Of a DNA stretch of 64,000 bases, positions 27,721 through 38,090 are shown piece by piece. Under the pieces are notes generated by a model. That model saw nothing but the letters and a program-made list of their open reading frames with translations. It was not told the origin of the DNA and did not search any database. The translations under genes were made by a program, and so were the position numbers. Position 1 is the stretch's first letter, and every line of letters starts with the position of its first letter. Source of the stretch: Candidatus Aminicenantota bacterium (GTDB taxonomy: Bacteria > Acidobacteriota > Aminicenantia > Aminicenantales > Aminicenantaceae); assembly GCA_014727835.1 (NCBI GenBank), contig WJMT01000046.1, positions 28,902 to 92,901 of the forward strand. Direction: 5' to 3'.

Positions 27721-28664
27721 AATGTCTTGTCACAGGAGCCGCTGGATTCATCGGTTCCCATCTGTGCGAAAAACTTCTGGATTCCGGCTTTTTTGTCACA
27801 GGTATCGACTCTTTCACTGATTATTACTCCAAAGAACTGAAGAAAAAAAACCTGGAATTTTTAGTCAAAAACAAGAGTTTTGAATTGATCCAAGGCGATA
27901 TCAATATGATGGATATGACATCTCCCATAAAAAAGTGCGATTTCGTGTTTCATCTCGCTGCTCAGGCTGGAGTGAGAGCCAGTTGGGGAGATGATTTCTC
28001 CATCTACACAAAAAACAACATAGAATCCACTCAAAAGATTTTAGAGACCTGTAAAAAATATCCGGTTAAAAAAATCGTTTATGCCTCCTCTTCCTCAGTC
28101 TATGGGAACACCCCGGACCTTCCCATGAAGGAAAACAGCCAACTGATACCCTATTCTCCTTATGGAGTCACCAAACTGGCCGCAGAAAACCTCTGTTCTC
28201 TCTACCATGCCAATTACGGTCTTCCTGTGGTCTCTTTGAGGTATTTCACTGTTTATGGTCCTAGACAGAGACCTGATATGGCCTTTCATAAATTTCTCAA
28301 AGCCGTTGGAGAGAACAAACCCATTGAGATCTACGGGACCGGGGAACAGACCAGAGATTTCACCTATATTGATGATATTGTAACGGCCAATATCTCTGCT
28401 GCTGAACAGGGAAAAAAAGGAGAGATTTACAATCTCGGGGGCGGGAATCAACAGAAACTATCCCATATATTTCCTGTACTTGAGACCGTCTGCCAAAAAG
28501 AAATCCAAATAAATAAAATTGAGAAACAAAAAGGTGATGTCCAGCACACCTATGCCTCTATCTCCAAAGCTCAAAAAGACCTCTGTTACCAACCCCTTAT
28601 CAAAATCAAAGAAGGATTGGAACGAGAATGGCTTTGGATAAAAAACGTGTATTCATTTCAATGA
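27717..28664 (+). CDS. NAD-dependent epimerase/dehydratase (UDP-sugar 4-epimerase-like)
   Basis: CLVTGAAGFIGSHLCEKLL; SSSSVYG; YGVTKLAAE; RYFTVYGPRQRPDMA. Confidence 0.93.
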   Translation: MKCLVTGAAGFIGSHLCEKLLDSGFFVTGIDSFTDYYSKELKKKNLEFLVKNKSFELIQGDINMMDMTSPIKKCDFVFHLAAQAGVRASWGDDFSIYTKNNIESTQKILETCKKYPVKKIVYASSSSVYGNTPDLPMKENSQLIPYSPYGVTKLAAENLCSLYHANYGLPVVSLRYFTVYGPRQRPDMAFHKFLKAVGENKPIEIYGTGEQTRDFTYIDDIVTANISAAEQGKKGEIYNLGGGNQQKLSHIFPVLETVCQKEIQINKIEKQKGDVQHTYASISKAQKDLCYQPLIKIKEGLEREWLWIKNVYSFQ

Positions 28665-28698
28665 CAGATATGTTAAACTATATACAAAAGGAATTCTC

Positions 28699-29508
28699 AT
28701 GAGAAAAACTCTTTTGGTTTGTATCATTGCTGCATTCATGATGGGCGCCTCTTTTTGCGCCAAAGCACAGATGGAGATCGATCCTGAAATCGCTTCTAAC
28801 GAGCAAGCACTTTTTGAGATGGGACAGAAATTTATCAAAAAAAATCCTGAGAAAGGAAGACTCTATTTCAGACAGGTTATTGACGCTTTCCCTCAAAGTC
28901 TTTATGCCCAAAGAGCGATGCTGGCTATTGCAGACTCCTACTACAAAAAAGGGGATGAGAGCAACATGATCATCGCGGCCTCAGAATACAGAGAATTTGT
29001 ATCCCGCTTTCCCAATAGTCCCTCAGTCCCTTATGCCCAATACCGGATTGCCATGACCTACTTCACCAAATCAAAAAGACCGGGAAAAGATCAGACAAAG
29101 ACAAAAAGGGCCCTAGAGGAATTCAAAATATTGATAACCCGGTTTCCAACCACTGAAGAAGCCCAGCAGGCCCAGGAAAAAATAAAAGAATGCGAAGAAA
29201 AATTGGCCATGCATTCATTTAAGATCGCCAAACACTACAACAGAGTCAAGGCCTACAAAGCCACCATAGACCGCTTAAAGGAGATCTTGACCAAATATCC
29301 TAATTTTTCAAAAATGGATCAGCTGTATTATTATCTGGCCGATTCCTACTATAACAGCAAAAGGGAAGAACAGGCCATTCCCTATTTAAGGAAATTGATA
29401 ACCGATTATCCGGACAGTAAATTCGCTAAAAAAGCCATAAAAAAAATTGAGGAATATGAAGAGAAGCAAGAAGTCACAAAAAAATCCTCTCATCCAAAAC
29501 AAATTTAA
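28699..29508 (+). CDS. bamD: Outer-membrane assembly lipoprotein BamD-like TPR protein
   Basis: Signal MGASFCAKAQ; tandem TPR-like helices typical of BamD/YfiO (RLYFRQVIDAFPQSLYAQRAMLAIADSYYKKGD). Confidence 0.75.
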   Translation: MRKTLLVCIIAAFMMGASFCAKAQMEIDPEIASNEQALFEMGQKFIKKNPEKGRLYFRQVIDAFPQSLYAQRAMLAIADSYYKKGDESNMIIAASEYREFVSRFPNSPSVPYAQYRIAMTYFTKSKRPGKDQTKTKRALEEFKILITRFPTTEEAQQAQEKIKECEEKLAMHSFKIAKHYNRVKAYKATIDRLKEILTKYPNFSKMDQLYYYLADSYYNSKREEQAIPYLRKLITDYPDSKFAKKAIKKIEEYEEKQEVTKKSSHPKQI

Positions 29509-29522
29509 CTGGAGGTTAGAAT

Positions 29523-30302
29523 ATGACAAAAAAAACTTTTCTGCCAGTTATAATCATCCTATTGATCACCTCTCCGTCTCTTTCTGCAACACAATTTTAT
29601 CAGCAAGGGTTTTCTGTTGAGCAAATAAGATTGGGATTGGACGCAGAATTCTTTGATCGAATGATCACCTGGGACGAAGACCAAAGTGAAACATCTTCCT
29701 TAAGAAGCTATCTGTTTTCACTCAGCCTCGGTTACGAAATATTGGAGGGCACTTCAGTCACTGCTGTCTTGGGATACTCCCTCTCCAATTTTGATGACAT
29801 GATCTTCAACAAACTGCCTTTTTCTTTAGAACTCAATACCGGACACATTGACGGGATCGTATTTGGCGGGAAAGCTCTGATTGAAATCATAAACCTTGCT
29901 GACTTCACACTGAGCGCCAGAGGCCAGTTTATTTATTACCTTGGTTTTGAAGAACAATGGGACATTCCCGGTCTCAATGTTGAAGGAACTGCTAACGGAA
30001 ATCCTTCGTGGGCCCGATTGACAGCAGGACCCAAAATTTCTTTTCATGCCACACCTTATCTGAGACCCTATGTAACGGTGAATTATGATCGGCTTTGGGG
30101 AAAATTTAAGATGACAGAAACAATTGAAGAACTCACCGGAGAACAGGAGATAAAAATCGAATCCCAAAGCTACTTCAATTTTTCTATCGGAACCCTTTAT
30201 GAGATCATAGACCGACTTGACCTGAAAGCTGAAGCGACCTTACTTCCTTTAGAAGACCAGATCGGATTGGGCATTGCTGTCGGAGCCCTCTATTCATTTT
30301 AA
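29523..30302 (+). CDS. Outer-membrane beta-barrel protein
   Basis: Signal peptide, alternating amphipathic strands, C-terminal aromatic (ALYSF). Confidence 0.7.
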   Translation: MTKKTFLPVIIILLITSPSLSATQFYQQGFSVEQIRLGLDAEFFDRMITWDEDQSETSSLRSYLFSLSLGYEILEGTSVTAVLGYSLSNFDDMIFNKLPFSLELNTGHIDGIVFGGKALIEIINLADFTLSARGQFIYYLGFEEQWDIPGLNVEGTANGNPSWARLTAGPKISFHATPYLRPYVTVNYDRLWGKFKMTETIEELTGEQEIKIESQSYFNFSIGTLYEIIDRLDLKAEATLLPLEDQIGLGIAVGALYSF

Positions 30303-30318
30303 ATAAGAGGAGGACGCC

Positions 30319-31704
30319 ATGAATAAAAATAAAATGTTCGGTATTTTTTCCTTAATTGTTTTATTTATATTATCTTTCACAAATCTTTCCATTGCTCAAG
30401 ACATGCCCAAAAAACCGGCTATTCAATCTCAGAACAACCTCCGTCTATCTCAAACCATCGGTCAAAAACCCTTTGCCTCTGTGAATGAAATCTCTTATTC
30501 CGATGAACACATTCTAGTCAAATTCCGACCCACCATACCTGACGAATATGTGAAAGCCACCATCCATTCTTTTCAAATCAGCGAATACAAAGTGCTTCCA
30601 CGGATCAAAGTGTTCAAACTCAAGGTTCCGGAAACCTCCAATGTGGAAGACATGCTGTATGTGATGAAACAGCATCAATATGTGGAATACGCAGAGCCTG
30701 ATTACAAAGCGTATAAGGCCGTGACTCCTAATGATAATTTTTTCAACTATCAGTATGCTCTTTACAATTCTGGACAATACATCGGTCCTCCAGGAAGCCC
30801 TCAGGGACAGACCAGCGCGGACATCAAAGCCACTACAGCCTGGGAACAAACCAAAGGAACTGAGGATGTTATTATCGCCATTGTGGATACGGGAATCGAC
30901 CTGTATCACCCTGACCTCGCCAATAAAATCGAATCCAGCGGACGTGACTTTGTCAACAGTGATTTTGAAGCCCTTGATGACGATATCTATGGACATGGGA
31001 CCTTTGTGGCTGGCATTGCAGCGGCAGAGACCGATAATAATGAAGGAATCGCCGGAGTCGCTTGGAACTGTCAGCTGCTTCCAGTTAAGGTGCTGGATGA
31101 TACAGGAGTGGGCTATTACAGCTGGATCATTGAAGGCATCATCTGGGCTGTGGATAATGATGCGGCTGTCGTGAATCTAAGCCTGGGCGGTCCAGTGGAA
31201 GCAATTTCTTTACAGAATGCACTCCAATACGCCCATCAAAATGATGTGGTGGTGGTCGCTGCAGCCGGAAATGAAGGAGGCGCTGTGAGCTATCCGGCTG
31301 CTTATGATGATTTTTGCCTAGCAGTGGCTGCTACAGATTACAATGACCAGAGACTCAGCTGGTCGAATTATGGACCGGAGATCGATGTGGCGGCTCCGGG
31401 CAAGCGCATCATCAGCACAGTACCGACCTGGCTGCCCCCTCCAGGATATCTTCCATATGGATTTGGTGAAGGGACCTCTCTATCCACTCCTTATGTCGCC
31501 GGACTGGCCGCATTGATCAAAAGCCTTAAACCTTGGATCTCCGCAGATGAAGCCATGTATGTCATCAAATATTCTGCAGATGATGTCAATGAATCCAGCA
31601 ACCCAGGAAAAGATGTGTTTATCGGATACGGACGGATCAATATGGAGACTGCGCTGACTCCTATCATTTTGGGCCAGCAAGAGATGAATGATGCTTCTGA
31701 ATGA
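30319..31704 (+). CDS. Secreted S8 (subtilisin-like) serine protease
   Basis: Signal peptide, I9-like propeptide, catalytic triad motifs VIIAIVDTGIDLYHPDL, GHGTFVAGIAA, GTSLSTPYVAGLAAL. Confidence 0.93.
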   Translation: MNKNKMFGIFSLIVLFILSFTNLSIAQDMPKKPAIQSQNNLRLSQTIGQKPFASVNEISYSDEHILVKFRPTIPDEYVKATIHSFQISEYKVLPRIKVFKLKVPETSNVEDMLYVMKQHQYVEYAEPDYKAYKAVTPNDNFFNYQYALYNSGQYIGPPGSPQGQTSADIKATTAWEQTKGTEDVIIAIVDTGIDLYHPDLANKIESSGRDFVNSDFEALDDDIYGHGTFVAGIAAAETDNNEGIAGVAWNCQLLPVKVLDDTGVGYYSWIIEGIIWAVDNDAAVVNLSLGGPVEAISLQNALQYAHQNDVVVVAAAGNEGGAVSYPAAYDDFCLAVAATDYNDQRLSWSNYGPEIDVAAPGKRIISTVPTWLPPPGYLPYGFGEGTSLSTPYVAGLAALIKSLKPWISADEAMYVIKYSADDVNESSNPGKDVFIGYGRINMETALTPIILGQQEMNDASE

Positions 31705-31719
31705 GGACTGAGAAAACCA

Positions 31720-31747
31720 TTGAATTGAAACACTCTATCATTATAGA
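31720..31747 (+). promoter_or_regulatory. Candidate sigma70-type promoter upstream of recN (TTGAAT-16-TATAGA)
   Basis: -35 31720-31725, -10 31742-31747, about 30 bp before ATG 31778. Confidence 0.4.
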
Positions 31748-31777
31748 TTCCGCTTGTAAAAAGGGGTTGATGCATCA

Positions 31778-33457
31778 ATGATCAAGTCTCTCCGGATCAA
31801 AAATCTAGCCACCATTGAAGATTTGGAAGTGGACCTCAAGAAAGGTTTTTCCATCCTCACCGGAGAGACCGGAGCCGGAAAATCCATCATCATTGACAGT
31901 ATCCGCTTGGTCCTGGGAGACAAAGCCACCACAGATATCATCCGGACCGGAAAAAATGAAACATCTATTGAGACCATTTTTGATGTTCCTCAAAAGTCCG
32001 ACCTGCTCAAAGGCCTGGAGAATGATGAAACAGGAGAGGTCTTTCTCCACCGGAAAGTGTTTAAAAAAGGGACAGGAAGAGGATACATCAACGGAACACT
32101 GGTGCCCTTAAAAAGGTTCAGACAATTCAGAGAAAACATGGTGGACATATTGGGGCAGAATGACCATATATTTTTGAGGAGAAATGAATTCCAGCTGGAC
32201 TATCTGGATCATTATTCAGAGACTCTGGATTTGAGGAAAAAGGTCGCCCACCTTGCCCGCCGCATAAGAAAACTGCAGAATGAAATCAATGATATCGAAC
32301 AGCGAAAAAAACAGAGAGAAGAGAGGTCAGATTACCTTGCTTTTCAGATCAATGAAATCGAAAAAGCCCAATTAAAGCCCGATGAAGAAAAACAACTCCA
32401 TAAAGAAAGAGACCTTCTTAAAAATGCTGAAAAAATTAATTCCTGTATCAAGGATGCTCTGGATATCACTTATGAAAGAGAGGACTCTCTGTCAAGCCTG
32501 CTTTCAAAGTTAGAAAAGAATGTTCAGATTCTCTCTGATTTTCATCCTGACTTCAAACCAATCCTAGAGAACATGGATCAATTTTCCATCTCTATGAAGG
32601 AATTCACCAACGATTTATTGCAATTTGAAGAAAACTACACCGACGCACCTGAAAAACTGGAGAAAATCGAAGAAAGACTCAGCCTCATAGAAAACCTTAA
32701 AAGAAAATATGGAAAAACCCTCCAAGATGTGTTTGATTCGCTCAACAAAGCAAAGAAGGAATTGTCAGGACTCAGTTCAGATCATGAAAAAATATCCCAG
32801 CTCCGCAAACAACTGGACAGTGATTATAAAGACTATCAGAACACCTCGTCCCGACTTTCTGAGATGAGGCAAAAAGGAGCCAAAAAGCTGGAAAAACAGG
32901 TCGAAGAGGAGATCCAATCCTTGGGCATGAAAAAAGCCACATTTCAAATCAAATTCACAACACACCCTTTTCCATCTGAAAACCTGGATGATTTGAGAGA
33001 CCTGGGTTCCGATGAAATTGAGTTCATGATCAGTCCGAATCCCGGAGAAAATATTCGGCCGCTCAGAAAGATCGCATCCGGGGGGGAACTCTCTCGACTT
33101 ATGCTGACTCTAAAGACCATCAGCAAGGACCCGGAAAAATTCAAAACTCTCATTTTTGATGAAATCGATTCTGGAATCGGCGGTAAAACCGCTGAATTGG
33201 TGGGCCAGAAATTGAAAAACCTGGCCGCTCAAAATCAAGTGGTGTGCATCACTCATCTTCCTCAGATCGCCTCATTTGCAGACCATCATTATCAGATTGA
33301 AAAAAAAGTGAAAAAAAACAGGACATATACCCTAATCAGAAAACTGAGCAAAAAAGACAGGACCCATGAAATCGCACGGCTTTTAGCAGGTTCTCATATC
33401 ACAGAGGCCTCTCTACAAAGTGCCCGGGAAATGCTGGAGAAGAATCTATCAGGATAA
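31778..33457 (+). CDS. recN: DNA repair protein RecN
   Basis: LRIKNLATIEDLEVDLKKGFSILTGETGAGKSIIIDSI; IASGGELSRLMLTLK; LIFDEIDSGIGGKTAELVG. Confidence 0.96.
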   Translation: MIKSLRIKNLATIEDLEVDLKKGFSILTGETGAGKSIIIDSIRLVLGDKATTDIIRTGKNETSIETIFDVPQKSDLLKGLENDETGEVFLHRKVFKKGTGRGYINGTLVPLKRFRQFRENMVDILGQNDHIFLRRNEFQLDYLDHYSETLDLRKKVAHLARRIRKLQNEINDIEQRKKQREERSDYLAFQINEIEKAQLKPDEEKQLHKERDLLKNAEKINSCIKDALDITYEREDSLSSLLSKLEKNVQILSDFHPDFKPILENMDQFSISMKEFTNDLLQFEENYTDAPEKLEKIEERLSLIENLKRKYGKTLQDVFDSLNKAKKELSGLSSDHEKISQLRKQLDSDYKDYQNTSSRLSEMRQKGAKKLEKQVEEEIQSLGMKKATFQIKFTTHPFPSENLDDLRDLGSDEIEFMISPNPGENIRPLRKIASGGELSRLMLTLKTISKDPEKFKTLIFDEIDSGIGGKTAELVGQKLKNLAAQNQVVCITHLPQIASFADHHYQIEKKVKKNRTYTLIRKLSKKDRTHEIARLLAGSHITEASLQSAREMLEKNLSG

Positions 33458-33505
33458 AACCAGCTGTTTTCAATTTCAAAAATCACAAGCTATAATATCA
33501 TTGAT

Positions 33506-34828
33506 ATGAAAGAGCCTCTATCTTTACAAAACAAAAAATTTTATATAAAAACATTCGGCTGCCAGATGAATGAAAATGAATCCGAACAAACAGCCGGAAT
33601 CCTCAGGTCTCAGGGAGCTCAGCCATGCAGCCATGCCGAAGACAGCGATATCATCATCATCAACACCTGCGCCGTAAGAGAAAAACCTGTTGAAAAGCTG
33701 TTCTCTCTTTTGGGCCGTCTCCAGCACATCAAAAAGAAAAACAATGCCTGTATCGGAGTCACCGGATGTGTGGCCCAGCTGTTTAAAAACGAGATTTCCC
33801 AACGAAATCAATCTGTTGATTTCGTGGTGGGTCCGGATAATTTATGGAAGATCCCAGAAATCATCTCCTCTCTTTCCCAGTCCAGTTCATGCATCATACA
33901 CACTCCCAGAAACAGGCAATGGAGAGAAATCGAACCTATCGCACGGAAGAACCACATCAGCGGCTATGTGAGTGTCATGAAAGGATGCAATCATTTCTGC
34001 ACATACTGCGTGGTGCCCTTTGCCAAAGGAAGGGAAAAATACAGGCCGCTTCCTTATATCAAAGCTGAAATCAAAGACCTTGCTGAAAAGGGATTTAAGG
34101 AAATCCATCTTCTCGGTCAAAACGTCAACTCTTATCAGGACCCAGAATCCGGAAAGGATTTTGTTTCTCTGCTCAAAGAAATAAGTCCCATCAAGGGAAT
34201 CGAATGGATCCGGTTCATCACGTCTCATCCTAAAAATTTCACTTCTGATATCATCAAAACCATGGCTGAGACAGAAAAAATCTGTCATCAACTGCATCTT
34301 CCCATCCAATCCGGTTCAGACGCCATACTCCGGTACATGGGCCGGGGCTATACGCGCCAACAGTATCTTGAAAAGATCGGCCTTTTGAAAGAAAACATGC
34401 CAGACATCAGTTTGAGCACTGATATTATCGTGGGTTTTCCCAAAGAAACAGAGAAAGACTTCTCAGAGACATTGAGTGTTCTCAAACAGGTTCAATACAC
34501 CAATATTTTTTCTTTCCGCTATTCAAAAAGACCCCACACTGCAGCCTTAAAATACACGGAGGAAGTCCCGTTCGAAATCAAAAAACAGAGGTTGATCCAG
34601 CTTCAAGAGCTTCAAAGACGCATCCAACTGAAAGCCAATCAATCTTTAATCGGAACCCAAATGAAGGTTTTATGCATGGGGAAAAGCACCAAAAATCAGA
34701 ACTCCTATTTTGGTAGAAATGAAGGGTTTCAAGTGGTCAACTTTGAATCTGCTTCCGATGTCACAGGAAAATTTGTGACTCTGGAAATCACAGACTGCGG
34801 CCCTTACAGTCTGATAGGAAGAACCTAA
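33506..34828 (+). CDS. miaB: tRNA-2-methylthio-N6-dimethylallyladenosine synthase MiaB
   Basis: TFGCQMNENESE; INTCAVREKPVEK; MKGCNHFCTYCVVPFAKGRE; C-terminal TRAM-like region. Confidence 0.96.
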   Translation: MKEPLSLQNKKFYIKTFGCQMNENESEQTAGILRSQGAQPCSHAEDSDIIIINTCAVREKPVEKLFSLLGRLQHIKKKNNACIGVTGCVAQLFKNEISQRNQSVDFVVGPDNLWKIPEIISSLSQSSSCIIHTPRNRQWREIEPIARKNHISGYVSVMKGCNHFCTYCVVPFAKGREKYRPLPYIKAEIKDLAEKGFKEIHLLGQNVNSYQDPESGKDFVSLLKEISPIKGIEWIRFITSHPKNFTSDIIKTMAETEKICHQLHLPIQSGSDAILRYMGRGYTRQQYLEKIGLLKENMPDISLSTDIIVGFPKETEKDFSETLSVLKQVQYTNIFSFRYSKRPHTAALKYTEEVPFEIKKQRLIQLQELQRRIQLKANQSLIGTQMKVLCMGKSTKNQNSYFGRNEGFQVVNFESASDVTGKFVTLEITDCGPYSLIGRT

Positions 34829-34931
34829 ACCACAACGGGATTGATTTTGTTTTCAGTTTTCATTTGAAAATCGAGTTGAATTATGCTATATGCTATAGTT
34901 CTTAAGCACAATCTATTAAAAGAGGTTATAT

Positions 34932-36896
34932 ATGATCCTTGTTGATATCACTCCTTATGTCTTTATTTTAGGTATCATCTCCTTATTGATGGCTCTGGGC
35001 CTTTATTTTTTACTGAAAAGGCTTCCCCAGGGAACAGATCTTATGAAAGAGATCGCAGAATCCATCCATTCCGGCGCCATGACCTTTATCAAGCGCGAAT
35101 ACACTTCTATTCTGATTTTCATTACAGCGGTATTTATCCTGCTCTGGCAGCTTTTCAATATCTACACAGGATTGTCATTCATCACCGGAGCCTTCTGCTC
35201 TATGCTGGCTGGATTCATCGGGATGAAGGCATCAACCCGTTCCTCGGTGCGGGCTACTCAGGGAGCCATTGAGGGAGGAATGCCCAAAGCTTTATCTGTG
35301 GCTTTTCAGGGGGGTTCAGTGATGGGGATCTCTGTGGCTGCACTCGGGTTGACCGGAATCGGAGTGATTTATTTTTTTACAAAAAATCCGGTGATCATCA
35401 ATGGATTTGCCATGGGTGCCAGCTCCGTCGCCCTGTTTGCCAGAGTCGGAGGGGGGATCTTCACCAAGAGCGCTGATGTGGGAGCGGATTTAGTGGGAAA
35501 AGTGGAAGCAGGCATCCCTGAAGACGACCCGAGAAATCCCGGAGTCATCGCTGATAACGTGGGTGACAATGTGGGTGATACAGCAGGGATGGGGGCTGAC
35601 CTTTTCGAATCCTATGCCGGATCTGTGATCGCCTCCATTGCTATCGGCGCCACCATGACTCCGGTTCTCAGCCACATATCCCTTCCCGTGATCCTGATCG
35701 CTATAGGGCTGGTCAGCTCCTGGGTCGGGGTTCTGTCCATAAATGTTCTCAAAAATTTCAATCCCCAATCCGCACTGAGAAATTCGACCTATATCAGTGC
35801 ACTGGTTTTTCTAATCGGAGCCTTCATTGCAGTCAGATTAATTTTGTCAGACCTCAACGTGTTTTGGGTTGTGCTGTGCGGAATGATCAGCGGAATTCTC
35901 ATCGGGCTGGAAAGCGAATACTTTACAGCAGGTCCTCCTATACGAACCCTTGCCAAGACCGCAAAAACCGGAAGCGCTACAGTGGTGATCACCGGCCTGG
36001 CTATTGGATTTCAAAGTGTGATCCTGCCTCTTCTCACCATTGCCTTGACCATCTACGTATCCTTCTCCCTGGCAGGTCTTTACGGCATCGCTTTATCAGC
36101 CGTGGGCATGCTGGCCACCACCGGAATCGTGATGTCCACAGATTCTTATGGCCCGATTGCAGACAATGCAGGAGGAATCAGCGAGATGTCCAATTCAGGG
36201 TCATCCATAAGAAAAATAACCGACAAGCTGGATGCCTGCGGCAACACCACTGCAGCCATAGGAAAAGGTTTTGCCATTGGTTCCGCAGCCCTGACCGCAC
36301 TCGCCTTGTTTTCCGCTTTCCAAAAGACAACCGGCCTAGAAACCATTAGTTTGACAAACGTCAATACAGTGATCGGTTTGCTTTTGGGAGCTCTGATGCC
36401 ATTTGTCATTGCCTCCATGACACTCAAAGCTGTGGGCCGGGCCGCAAACAAAATGGTCCTGGAAATCAGAAACCAGTTTAAAGAAATCAAGGGACTCATG
36501 AAAGGCGAAGCAAAGCCTGACTCAGACCGCTGTGTAGATATTGTGACCAAAAGTGCTCTGGTCGAAATGATTCTTCCGGGAATGCTGGCAGTGGCCTCCC
36601 CTCTTGCTGTAGGTTTCCTCATCGGACCGGAATCTTTAGGCGGATTCCTGGCCGGTGCGACAGCCACAGGAGTTCTGCTGGGAATTTTTATGGCCAATGC
36701 CGGGGCTTCCTGGGACAATGCCAAAAAGTGGATCGAGGAAGGTCATTTAGGGGGCAAAGGCACAGAGATCCATTCTGCATCCATTATCGGGGACACTATC
36801 GGAGACCCTCTCAAAGACACGGCAGGGCCTTCTATGAATATTTTGATCAAGCTCATGGCTGTGGTCAGTCTTGTTTTTGCACCACTCATCATCTAG
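34932..36896 (+). CDS. hppA: Membrane-bound ion-translocating pyrophosphatase
   Basis: Multi-[78 protein letters not shown]. Confidence 0.97.
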   Translation: MILVDITPYVFILGIISLLMALGLYFLLKRLPQGTDLMKEIAESIHSGAMTFIKREYTSILIFITAVFILLWQLFNIYTGLSFITGAFCSMLAGFIGMKASTRSSVRATQGAIEGGMPKALSVAFQGGSVMGISVAALGLTGIGVIYFFTKNPVIINGFAMGASSVALFARVGGGIFTKSADVGADLVGKVEAGIPEDDPRNPGVIADNVGDNVGDTAGMGADLFESYAGSVIASIAIGATMTPVLSHISLPVILIAIGLVSSWVGVLSINVLKNFNPQSALRNSTYISALVFLIGAFIAVRLILSDLNVFWVVLCGMISGILIGLESEYFTAGPPIRTLAKTAKTGSATVVITGLAIGFQSVILPLLTIALTIYVSFSLAGLYGIALSAVGMLATTGIVMSTDSYGPIADNAGGISEMSNSGSSIRKITDKLDACGNTTAAIGKGFAIGSAALTALALFSAFQKTTGLETISLTNVNTVIGLLLGALMPFVIASMTLKAVGRAANKMVLEIRNQFKEIKGLMKGEAKPDSDRCVDIVTKSALVEMILPGMLAVASPLAVGFLIGPESLGGFLAGATATGVLLGIFMANAGASWDNAKKWIEEGHLGGKGTEIHSASIIGDTIGDPLKDTAGPSMNILIKLMAVVSLVFAPLII

Positions 36897-36951
36897 CCCT
36901 GGATTATTTATAACTTCATTTTCATTTCGCCTGTAAATTTGATTTTGTCAT

Positions 36952-36980
36952 TTGATAATTCAAATCATTTCAGTTATAAT
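36952..36980 (+). promoter_or_regulatory. Strong candidate sigma70 promoter for the nusA operon (TTGATA-17-TATAAT)
   Basis: -35 36952-36957, 17-nt spacer, -10 36975-36980; nusA ATG at 37029. Confidence 0.65.
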
Positions 36981-37028
36981 TTTGCAATCCACGGATTTCT
37001 TAATTTTTATTAATCTGGATCAAACACA

Positions 37029-38057
37029 ATGAAAGTAAACGTATGGAACACCATCCAGCAGCTCAGTAAAGAACGAGATGTGGATAAACAAGTCATTATT
37101 GATGCCATTGAAGAGTCTTTAAGAGTCGCTGCCGCCAATCATTTCAATGAAAATGAAAATGCACAGATCAAATTCGATCCAGAAAAGGGAGAGCTGAGAG
37201 TCTATGCCGTAAAGAAAATCACCAAAAAAGTGACAGATCCCGCTACAGAAATCACCTTGGACCAAGCAAAAAAAATCGATGTCTCGGCAAAACAGGGAAA
37301 CTACATCGAGATCGATCTTCCATCCGAAACACTGGGCCGGATCGCAGCGCAAGCAGCCAAACAAGTGATCTTCCAAAAAGTCAGAGATGCGGAACAGGAA
37401 AAAATCTACAACACTTTTGCCCCTCATATAGGGAATATCATCACAGGTGTTCTGAGACGCTTTGATTCCAATCAAAACATGATCCTGGAAGTTAAAAAAA
37501 CAGAAGTGCTGCTTCCTGATAGAGAAAAAATCCCAAATGAAAAATTCAGAAGAGGAGACCGGGTCAAAGGGATCATCATCCAGGTGCTCAAAGACACCAA
37601 AGGACCTCAAGTGATCATTTCAAGAACAGAAAAAAGATTTCTGGCTAAACTGCTTGAAAACGAAGTTCCTGAGATCGCCAACGGAAACATTGAGATCCGG
37701 GAGATGGTCCGAAGACCCGGAGAGCGTTCCAAAGTATCTGTGAACACTGATGAAAAAGACATCGATCCCATAGGAGCCTGCATCGGTGTCAAAGGAAACC
37801 GGATCCTCTCTATAAGCAAGGAACTCAACGGAGAAAAGATCGATGTGATCCGATGGTCTGAAAATCCAGAAGAATATGCCATGTCTGCCCTCAGTCCGGC
37901 AAAAGTGGAAGGCATGAAGATTACCAGTCAAAAGGACAAGGTATTGAAGGCGATTGTGCCTGAGGACCAACTTTCTTTGGCTATCGGAAAAAAAGGATTG
38001 AACGTCAGACTGGCATCAAAGCTTGTGGGCTGGAAAATAGATATCAAAAACGATTAA
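37029..38057 (+). CDS. nusA: Transcription termination/antitermination protein NusA
   Basis: KERDVDKQVIIDAIEESLRVAA; S1 and KH regions (IGACIGVKGNRI, SLAIGKKGLNVRLASKLVGWKIDIK). Confidence 0.96.
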   Translation: MKVNVWNTIQQLSKERDVDKQVIIDAIEESLRVAAANHFNENENAQIKFDPEKGELRVYAVKKITKKVTDPATEITLDQAKKIDVSAKQGNYIEIDLPSETLGRIAAQAAKQVIFQKVRDAEQEKIYNTFAPHIGNIITGVLRRFDSNQNMILEVKKTEVLLPDREKIPNEKFRRGDRVKGIIIQVLKDTKGPQVIISRTEKRFLAKLLENEVPEIANGNIEIREMVRRPGERSKVSVNTDEKDIDPIGACIGVKGNRILSISKELNGEKIDVIRWSENPEEYAMSALSPAKVEGMKITSQKDKVLKAIVPEDQLSLAIGKKGLNVRLASKLVGWKIDIKND

Positions 38058-38090
38058 TTCAACACACAAAATAGGAAGTTAAGGTAAATT

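Noticed and set aside
35864-36724. Alternate-frame and antisense ORFs inside hppA
   Set aside because: Typical shadow ORFs of a strongly coding frame; no independent evidence.
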